Part shown: in pieces, positions 56,370 to 64,000 of the stretch
Position numbering within the stretch: the stretch's first letter is position 1
Layout of the letters: each line of letters opens with the position of its first letter
Source: Hemileia vastatrix
Lineage: Eukaryota; Basidiomycota; Pucciniomycetes; Pucciniales; Zaghouaniaceae
Direction of reading: 5' to 3'
Length of the DNA stretch: 64,000 nucleotides
Assembly (NCBI GenBank): GCA_030280995.1
Contig: JASXTE010000005.1
Span: 434,001-498,000 of the forward strand
Program-made: the position numbers and the translations under genes
The notes under the pieces: generated by a model
Databases searched by the model: none
Told to the model about the DNA's origin: nothing
Seen by the model: only the letters and a program-made list of their open reading frames with translations

Positions 56370-56610
56370 TCCAGAAGAACTGACACTTTCTCTTTTTTAT
56401 TTTTTCAGTTCTTTCTTTATTTTTATTTTTTTTTATTTTCATTTCTCCTTTTTTTTTAATTTTTGTAAATTTTTTTCTCTTTTTTCTTTTTCTTTTTTTC
56501 TTTTTATTTCATTTTTTCTCATTTTCTCATTTTTTTTCATTTTCATTTCATCCCTTTTTGCATTTTTCATTTTTATTTTTCATTTCTTTCTCTTTTTTTT
56601 GATCATTTTT
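56370..56610. repeat. T-rich low-complexity tract
   Basis: An almost pure T/C tract with ATTTTTCATTT phrases between F and Harbinger copy 2. No gene. Confidence 0.7.
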
Positions 56611-56614
56611 ATTA

Positions 56615-57860
56615 ATTTAATAGGGGGTATCAAAGTTGAGGGATCCGCAATTAGGGATCAGACATTACTAATTGTGGAAGATTCTTATCCACTAGCCCCA
56701 GAACTAGTGGATAAGGAATCCATGATAATGCATTATCCTGGCTCTTATACCCCAATTTCCATTCCTAATTCCTGATCCCAAACTCATCACATCTATGATG
56801 GATTTTTAAGAAAGTACATGACTTATAATTGATGATGCCATCCTTAAGTCTTTCCTCACTCTATGCTACTTAATTTTGGTTGCAAACACTTAAATTTTTT
56901 TTCTATCTACACACCTCAACTGCACATTTGGTGGTGAATTCCCACTTCCCTCATCACATAAGCCTTCCACTGACAACTATGAAACACCTCTCTACTAGGC
57001 AGCTACTTCACTCAACTATGAATGCTATTGCTTTACTTTTAGTTCTTTACTAGTAATTGGACTCTGATTTTGAAGATTTTTAGCCTGTATGTCTTTTCTT
57101 TCCAAGAAGTGTTACATAAACCCAAGGGGGAAAAATATGATCTCCGCTCCATTATCAACATTCCTCTACTAAACATCACTCAACTATTTTGAACTTCTCA
57201 CAATTCTTTCTTCAAACTTTATCAACTCATCTCCAAAAATTCTATCCTTCATAATAATTCTCAAAATAAAAAGGGTGATCCTGCTATTCAACTTGCTGTT
57301 GCACTATGTTTCTTTGGCTCAAATGGAAATGGTGCTGCTGTAAGACGTTTGGATAATCTCTTTAACATAGGATATGGTACAGTGATATAGTACACCAAGC
57401 GCTGTATGATTGCTATCCTTTCCCTCAAGTCTCAAACACTTGCTTGGCCAACTCCACAACAGCAACTTGAATCCTCTCAAGTAATGCAAGCTAAAGGTTT
57501 CCCTGTATGTGTAGGTTTTGTTGATGGCACAACTATACCTTTGAGTCAAAAGCCTGCTCATGATGGCAACCATTATTTTGATTGCAAAAAAAGGTTTCTT
57601 CAAAATGTTCTCCAATTTCACATCTTTCATAAACTAACTTTTTATCTTATTTGTAGATACGCTATTGCTGTTCAACTTGTGTGTGACATCAACAAAAAGT
57701 TTATTGCTTTTCATAGTGTCTTCCCTGGCTCATGTCATGAATCTTCCGTTGTAGAGAGTTCTAAAGTACTAAGCAGTAGACACAATGCAAGATGGGTTGG
57801 TTCTTCTTTTCAATTTCTAAAAAGAAGCTCCTGCCACTCTTATTTTTAAAGACAGCGCAA
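56615..57860 (+). pseudogene. PIF/Harbinger-like transposon copy 2, truncated
   Basis: It has the same GGGGGTATCAA start as copy 1 and aligns along its length. The nuclease frame includes GFPVCVGFVDGTTIPLSQKP and HYFDCKKRF (57490-57600), an intron-like segment, then RYAIAVQLVCDINKKFIAFHSVFPGSCHESS (57655-57750), which is cleaner here than in copy 1. It is cut off at about 57860 where the LTR of G begins. Confidence 0.78.
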
Positions 57861-57863
57861 TAA

Positions 57864-58865
57864 TGTGTAACACTAATATGTGATTAGAAAGTTTATAAGT
57901 TGAGAACTGTGTTTAAAAAATTGGAAAAACAAGTATTACTATCTGGATATTTCTATCCTTAACAAGCGCTAATAACCACAGCTACTCCCTCTTGAAGCGC
58001 TCTCTTTGAATATGCCTTATTATAGCAATAAGATAACTCTAATAATAGTTAATCCTACTGAATCTATATATTCTCAAACAATTGATTGCAGAAAATCTAA
58101 TATCTTTGACTCCACAATTATTAACTACTTGTATTTTTTCTAACTATTTGTCAATTTGTTCTCCCCCTTTATTACTAGATGTGATACCCTTTTTATATTT
58201 TTCCAGCGCTCTAAACACAGTTCCCTAGTAGATCTCTAGCACTGACTCTAGCTCTACATTATTAAAACAGTAACTAATCTATTAGTAAACTATGTACACC
58301 GCTTGTAACAACTACAGCTCCTAAAAATACCCTATCCTTACTAACACTAGTATTAACTTGTTTCACTCATGCTTGACATCTTGACATGCGCGCCCCTGAA
58401 TGTACCTTTGTTTGTTTCAGCGCTACTTCCAAGTTTGACTCCTTCTAACGCTGATCCTAGTTGCTTTGAATTTTAACTAGTTAACCTCCTATATCACCTT
58501 TTTTCATTAAGTTAAAACACTAGCCGCAGTGCAGTATACTTTGCACTTGAGTCTTTCTTTAAGCCATAATTCCTTCCTTAGTGCGTAACACATGATTATT
58601 GGAAAATCCAAGTCCATATTGGTCAGCGCTTGCAGTCCTAAATCAATAACACACAATTCCCCTATTGTGCAGCGCATCCTGCTGCAAAATCAGAGCACAC
58701 AGACCCTGAATCCTCTTCCTCACTTCTATTTCCCTTTGTCCTTGAAACACACAAAAACACATTGTAGTTTAGCACTTCCTACTGTGCTATGAATCCCCTT
58801 TGTTCTTCCTGGACTATGTGAGCTGATTGGTCCCAAATCAAACTACCTGCAAGGCACATACCACA
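57864..58865 (-). repeat. 3' LTR of element G (single copy in window)
   Basis: About 1 kb, bounded by TGTGGTATG on the sense strand at 58865. No partner LTR is in the window, so the inner end is not confirmed. At least seven AGCGC boxes are present (for example 57964, 57996, 58205, 58421, 58625, 58670). No gene seen. Confidence 0.7.
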
Positions 58866-58875
58866 TCCTCCCTCT
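58866..58875 (-). promoter_or_regulatory. Polypurine tract of element G
   Basis: AGAGGGAGGA on the sense strand abuts TGTGG. On the plus strand, TCCTCCCTCTACTCGCGACTGTCCCC continues the similarity to A (1687-1712). Confidence 0.82.
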
Positions 58876-58898
58876 ACTCGCGACTGTCCCCAGGAGCC

Positions 58899-58906
58899 TA
58901 TAAATA
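58899..58906 (+). promoter_or_regulatory. TATA box candidate for G accessory gene 1
   Basis: TATAAATA lies 72 bp before the ATG of the antisense gene and just inside the PPT, suggesting a dedicated promoter. Confidence 0.6.
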
Positions 58907-58977
58907 TCCTGCGTCTCGCAGCGTCTTCTTCCTCCATCTTCTCTTATTTATTACAATCCTCTTTTTTTTTACCTTCA

Positions 58978-59957
58978 ATGAATACTAGAAATACTACCAT
59001 TAATACCAAAAATACCGCCAATGTTGTGGACGCTATCGGTCAGTTTGTGCATACCCAGCCTGCTGCTGCTCCACCTGCGACACCAGTTACTACACTGATG
59101 GGTGGGACAAGATGCACCTGCTGCATTGAGAATGGCATAACTCCCTGTCATTTCTCAATAGCCTGCCGTGGCAATGTTTTCTTTACTTTAAGTTTTCTTC
59201 TTTTCTTTTCCTTCCTTTCTCCTTATTACTAATCTTCTATTTTTTTTCTTTTTTAGTCATGCAATTACTGTAAACAACGCAAGAAGAAGTGTAGTTATGA
59301 TGGGCCTCCCACTGTTGCGCACCTAGATCCCAACGCCTCAACCTCAAATATTATGAGTCAGTTGGCCATCAAGCGCCCTGCGCCCACCTCTTCAACTCCA
59401 CCTGGCAACAAGCGAGCCAAGTTTAGTCACTGTGCACCTACACCTAGTAGTGTCGCCTCCATTCCAAATTCTCTCTTTTCAGAGGAGAGTACAGTAAGTT
59501 ATTATTTTTTTTGCCTTCTTATCTCTTTTTTTTTAACACTAACATAATCTCTTCTCTCTCTTAGAATGCTCCAGGCACACCTTATGCTGCATTGCCTCCA
59601 CATCCTAATGCTCCCCTTTTCCTTCAAGCCTTGGAAGAAGATCCCGTCTGGGATACCAATCCTATTCCTGAGTGCACTCTGTGCTCACTGACTCCTGACT
59701 GGACTACTCTTCAGCCAGTCTTCAACGCAATCATCCCAGATGATTGGCCAGCCAACGTCCCCCCTGACAACAACAAAGAAGAGCCTGCCATGGCTCAAAA
59801 CTGGGAATTTTCAGAGCACATTTCCTGTGCACCATATGATGCAACCATGTGTCATATGAACAATATGATAGTTGCCGTCAAAAAATTCCTCGAGGCGGTC
59901 CCGGTCTATACTCAGGCCGAGTATGACAAAAGAAAACAGCTAGTCACCACCTTGTAG
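58978..59957 (+). CDS. Antisense accessory gene 1 of element G, Zn2Cys6-like protein, three exons
   Basis: Exons 58978-59175, 59257-59493 and 59565-59957 give an open frame of about 275 residues. Intron 1 (81 nt, weak donor AAT|GTTTTC, branch TTACTAATC, acceptor TTTTAG) splits the cysteine cluster. Intron 2 (71 nt, ACA|GTAAGT ... CTCTTAG, branch CACTAACA) is canonical. The cluster after splicing is C-x2-C-x7-C-x10-C-x2-C-x6-C, ending SCNYCKQRKKKC, with a following basic patch (..GNKRAKF). Exon 3 is mostly acidic with a short helical end. The stop TAG at 59955 may be a mutated CAG, since the frame stays open to TAA at 60024. Position equals gene 1 of A and B. Confidence 0.72.
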
Positions 59958-60025
59958 CAAAACATGCAAGAGGCTGTTTATGACTGGGCCTTCTGCGTCC
60001 CTATCTACAATGATGCAGAATACTA

Positions 60026-60537
60026 AAAAATCTTCTTTATATATTCCTTAAAAATTGTACATAGTTTTGTAAAAAAAATTTAATAATAATTGTTCTTTCT
60101 TCTTAATTCTGCTTGACCCCAAGTCCCTTGTGAGAACACAACATCTGCGAGATGAGTTGCCCCCAAAAAAAACATCATCCTTTTTCCAAACAGCGCACCT
60201 TACTACTAAGTGCTGATGAAAGGTGAAACAATAAACACAAAATAAATCTGAGATTGGAACTACTCCCTATAGCAGCAAATACATCCCCTGTATCATATAT
60301 GCATGCATTCCCTTGAAATCTTCAGATCTTCGCAGTGTATGACTTTCCCTTGACTGCAAAGGATTCACCTTTCCTTAGGTCCCTTATTTTTCTTCTTTGA
60401 TGAAAATTCTTCACATCCTTCTTAGAAACCATTCAGCGCTCATGTCAGTTATTGCGCAACTGATGTCTCTTTCATAATGCTATTATTAACCTATAAATAG
60501 CCCATCTAATAAACCGGATTACCTTCATCCAAACATC
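60026..60537. promoter_or_regulatory. Spacer with promoter of G accessory gene 2
   Basis: Noncoding. TATAAATA at 60492-60499 lies 39 bp before the ATG at 60538. AGCGC boxes at 60193 and 60433. Unlike A and B, no 22-nt hairpin array is present here. Confidence 0.6.
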
Positions 60538-61343
60538 ATGACTCAATATCACACAGTTCCCAAAGATCAAGTGTGCTCCTTTTGTAAATGCCGCAACTTT
60601 CATTGTACATTTTCTAGACCTTGGGGGTATGCCTCCTTTAGACCTGCCTGTGACAACTGCTTTAGATACCACAAAACTTGCAATATCTCTCTGAACCATA
60701 ATACTCCTCAGCCTACTGGCTATATTCACTTTCCTCCTAGTTCCACCAGTAGCGCCCCCATAATTACAACTACTAGTCCCGCTAGACCAAATTCTTCCAC
60801 CAATAACAACATTCCTTATGAGTCGCCATTGTTTCCTACTTTTCCCAGGTGCAAAATATCTATCCAGCCTAGCACTGCGCCTTCTTCCACTCCAATCTCT
60901 AATGCTTCCATGCACTCAGGCTCCACTACAGCTGCACCTGATGCAATTACCATTTCTTTGCCATCAGTGCGCCCACAAAACTTATTAGCAAGTAAGTACC
61001 CTTCATTATACTTACGCTTCATTTACCCGCTGACTCTTTTTCAGGCTTCAATGAATCCATCTCCCTGGGATGGGTTCCTATTCCTTTACCTTTTGTCCAT
61101 TCCATGCGAATGTTTTCCAGACTTTGTCTTATATATGACGCTATGTCTCTATCCTATTATAACACACCAGCTTTTTCTGACGCTGAACTTGAAGCCCGCT
61201 ACAACCATATAGAAATGATAGGTCAACTAATGAATGAAATCATTTCATCAAATATTCTTGGATTCCCCACCAATCCTCATCATTTTGTCATGCCTGCAGA
61301 CTGGAAAGGATATCCTAATAGCTTTCACCCTGATACTGAATAG
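60538..61343 (+). CDS. Antisense accessory gene 2 of element G, Zn2Cys6-like protein, spliced
   Basis: Exons 60538-60991 and 61045-61343 join across a 53-nt intron (GCAA|GTAAGT ... TTTTTCAG), same phase as gene 2 of A and B, into an intact protein of about 250 residues. The cluster is C-x2-C-x6-C-x14-C-x2-C-x6-C, reading CSFC..ACDNCFRYHKTC. It keeps the spacing of A gene 2 but has fewer basic residues at the end. A Ser/Thr/Pro-rich middle follows, then an exon-2 domain of about 98 residues (..LEARYNHIEMIGQLMNEI..). It is open although pol of the same element has at least three stops. Confidence 0.8.
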
Positions 61344-61938
61344 TCCACTAGCGCTCTCCATATGAGCCTTCTCTATCCATTATCCCTGTACATAGTCTTC
61401 ATCTTTTTTTCTTGCTATGCCTTTAAATAATCATTTTTAGACACGGCGCTATTCTTCTACACCTGTCTTCCATACTACTTGTCTTCTAAATTTAGAGCGC
61501 CTAACTTTTCTCCCTCTACTTTCTTTAAAAGACTGTAAACCCTATAAAAAATCATAAATAAACTTTTTAAATCATAAAACTTTACTGCCTTTACTGCAAT
61601 ACAAAAATACACAATGTAAATAAGAATCAAACTGTAGAGCGCCCCATCTATAAATCATTATTCCACTCCTGATTAGTTAACCCATTAGCTAAATTCCCAG
61701 CGTCTTTTGCATTTACATGGTATGCGCCTCCTTTAATCCAATCACCTATCTCGTCATGTCCCCTCAAATGCTGAAAATATAAGATTTCATTTTCCTCTGT
61801 GCCCTCATCTGAGTGCTTATGCCAGTTGCCTGCTCAGCCATAGTGCACCTAACTTCCAGTTAGTGCCCTCTATCTGTCACAACTGTGTCAAAGCCTCCTG
61901 TGAGTTCTCTTAGGAAAACAAAGCTTAACATAAATTGT
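61344..61938. other. Spacer between G accessory gene 2 and pol
   Basis: Noncoding, AT-rich with AGCGC boxes. The type 2, type 3 and type 4 hairpin blocks of A and B were looked for and not found here. Confidence 0.5.
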
Positions 61939-61961
61939 TAGTTTAACCTCTTCCCGGAGGT
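61939..61961 (-). repeat. Hairpin motif at the pol 3' end (G)
   Basis: TAGTTTAACCTC TTCCCG GAGGT on the plus strand, with a 5-bp stem ACCTC/GAGGT. It lies directly after the pol stop, in the same place and orientation as in A and B. Confidence 0.8.
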
Positions 61962-64000
61962 CATTCTGGAAGTTTTTCCTCATTCCCAAGGTTATCTTGT
62001 ATCACTGGAACACCCCTTGGGTAGAACCTTTTGATCTGATCTGCTGCCACATGCCACTTCCATTCAGTACCATCCAGTTCCTCCAGTAAGTAAGACCCCC
62101 CAGTTATCTGCTTTCTGATCCTATAAGGACCATTCCATCTGTCAGCAAACATCTTCCCCCATTGGCATTCTAAACTTCAATTATAAACCAAAACTAAATC
62201 TCCTGGGTTGAATGGCTTCCTTAAACTATGCCCTAAATGCTCATCCCAATATTTAACTGACTTGTCCCAGATCTGCATCATTCTATTATATGGCTTCTCC
62301 ACAAAATTGTCCTTTCTTTCAAGCTGTGCTACCCTTGCTAGAATTAAATCTTCAGTCAAGCGCACTTGATCCCAGTCACATACTAGAAAAGATCCAGCCT
62401 CTAGATCAATAGGTAATACCGCCCTTTGACCAAACATAAGTTCATACAGTGAAAACCCTGTTGTCCTTTTAACTGAAATCCTGTCTGCAAACAAAACTAA
62501 TGGCAAGTAGTTCTTCCACTTCTCCCCATTATTCCCACATAATTTAACTAGCGCATCCTTTATAACTTGATGCCCTCTTTCTATCATCCCCTCTGCTTCA
62601 GGATAATATGGTGTTGTAACTCGTAGCCTTGCCCCAATACCTCTAACTACTTCTTGGAATTCTCAAGCAAATTCAGCTCCACCATCTAAAGTCACCATCT
62701 TCATTACCCCGTACCTATAAACCCATTCTTTTTTCAAGAACTCAGCTACATTACTCACCTGAAGATTTACCAACGGCGCTGCTTTGACCCATCCTGAAAG
62801 ATCATCCCTGTATACTACCAAGTATTTAAAGCATCCTTCTTTTATATGAACTGCATCTAAACTGACCCTACCAAAAACAGTATCTTTGCCCGTCGCTCTA
62901 CCTTTCTCTTTTGGCTTTCTGTAACTCCTGCACTGACATTCAGGACAAGATTTGACCCAATCTCTTACTTCATTCTTCATATTGGGCCACCAGAATCTTT
63001 CCCTAACTCTGTGATAAGTCTTGTCTTGACCTCTATGTCCTAAATTCTCATGTAACTCCCTGAGTATTTTCTCCTTCCTTTTCCTAGTTTGAACAACTAA
63101 CTGAGGAAACAAAGCTTGATCCTTCCATAACTTCCCATCTTTGGTAAAATAGCCTTTAGCGCGCTTTTCAATATTGCCCCAAACCTTTTTATTGCAAAAA
63201 TCTGGTTTACTACTGCCTTCCAGATCTACTTCCTCATCAATAGATGTGTCATCTTTGGAATACTCCCCCTCTTCAGGATAAGTGCTACTATCTCAACTTC
63301 CCCTTGAATCATCTTTGTCATCTGACTCTTCCACTGCCTTGCCTAGTGCACTCCTTGTTGCTATGTTAGCTTCAGTGTTCTCTAAATCCAGTTGCAGACT
63401 ACCTTTGCAAACATCCTGCACATCATCAACATCTAGTCTTATGTCTTTACGGGCATTCCACGCAACTAGTTTATTGTCATCACGGATGACCTTGCCTGCT
63501 AGTTTATTGTCATTGTGGACAAACTTGCCAAATCTTTGATAACAATAATCTATGCCATTTACCCATCTCTTATCTTCTTCAAATTCTTTGGCTTCCAAGT
63601 CTTCTTCACATGGCAGTCTTCTAGATAATGAATATGGAATAGTGAAAGTTTTTCCTGGATTGTGGACCAAATCAAAAGAAAATGAATTAATCAGCGCCAC
63701 CCACCTCCTCATGGGCTCATCTGGAAAACTTGGGCTACTAATCATTTGCACCAACAATAGCGCATCAACCTGCAACTCAAAATGTTGCCCCCAAAGCATC
63801 CATTTCAGCTTCTTAAGAATCTTCGCTACTCTGCATATCTCCAGCTTAGACTGAGAGTACCTAGACTCTACTCTAGTGAAAGCTTTAGATTCATAAAGGA
63901 CAGGTCTATCATTACCTTCCTCATCCTCCTGCATCAAAACTGCGCCCACTGCAGACACACTAGAATCCACTGTTAGAGTAATTTTCCCAGAACCTGGCCA
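61961..64000 (-). pseudogene. pol: Pol of element G, C-terminal half (RNase H, integrase), three stops
   Basis: A single frame from the window edge to 61961 with TGA at 63293-63295, 62663-62665 and 62177-62179. RNase H (VDSSVSAVGAVLM, LWGQHFELQVDA), spacer, HHCC finger (H-x3-H, CPEC), integrase D/D/E (SLDAVHIKE, TLDGGAEF, YPEAEGMIERG) and WNGPYRI at the C terminus. It aligns throughout with A and B. RT lies beyond the window. Confidence 0.88.
63467..63522 (-). repeat. Two hairpin motifs in the RNase H-integrase spacer (G)
   Basis: 63500-63522 is TAGTTTAT TGTC ATTGTG GACA, with stem TTGTC/GACAA, a pairing not seen in A or B. 63467-63490 is a worn copy whose arms GTCAT/ATGAC still pair. They encode DDNKL and NDNKL in frame, at the same place as the paired motifs of A and B. 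Confidence 0.78.

Larger units (their letters stand above)
57864..64000 (-). mobile_element. Ty3/gypsy retrotransposon G, A/B-family, 3' half, runs off the window
   Basis: In sense order from the right edge: RNase H and integrase (64000-61961), two antisense genes (60538-61343 and 58978-59957), PPT (58866-58875) and 3' LTR (to about 57864). The order equals that of A and B. Its protein is diverged from both. AGCGC or GCGC boxes recur every few hundred bases across G. The left LTR edge is uncertain (TGTGTAACAC at 57864 is my best guess). Confidence 0.85.

Noticed and set aside
56311..56775. Phe-rich ORF after fragment F
   Set aside because: It is a translation of a T-rich simple tract joined to a linker piece of F.

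Overview
The window is AT-rich and built almost entirely of nested transposable elements from a fungal nuclear genome. Short introns (50-84 nt, GT..AG), Zn2Cys6-type cysteine clusters, Harbinger and CACTA elements and a Tad-like LINE fit a basidiomycete with a large repeat-rich genome. Several families (the SANT-like protein, the LINE, the chromovirus gag) look like those I know from rust fungi (Pucciniales), but that placement is inference. I found no clear host housekeeping gene, tRNA, rRNA or CRISPR array.

Layout. The oldest visible layer is a decayed Ty1/copia element D (+), in four pieces: 1-530, 14075-15361, 37444-38367 and 49530-51540. Three insertions split it, and the target duplications and reading frame of D close up across each: Ty3 element A (531-14074, minus, ACGG), chromovirus C (15362-37443, plus, TCTTG) and CACTA-type element E (38368-49529, AGA). 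C in turn carries Ty3 element B (16844-29798, plus) in its leader and a 261-bp CACTA-derived MITE (33701-33961, ATA) in its RT. E carries a Harbinger copy and a SANT-like gene. To the right are a LINE fragment (about 51700-54291), a chromovirus fragment F (54292-about 56340), a second Harbinger fragment (56615-about 57860), and the 3' half of another A/B-type Ty3 element, G (about 57864 to beyond 64000, minus).

The most interesting system is the A/B/G family. Each copy has Gag-Pro in one frame and, in A and B where the junction is visible, Pol in the -1 frame, joined by a heptamer of the U UUU UUR type. The PBS (seen in A and B) matches tRNA-Lys(CUU). Between pol and the 3' LTR each copy carries two genes on the opposite strand to pol, in the same order, each spliced and each starting with a Zn2Cys6-like cluster in which the basic residues follow the second half. 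Five of the six are open after splicing even though pol carries stops in all three elements. The family also carries at least 37 copies of a 22-nt motif, all in one orientation relative to pol, that forms a small hairpin with compensatory stem changes, plus three larger conserved hairpin blocks. A plausible reading is a retroelement with antisense-encoded regulators and a set of structured RNA signals.
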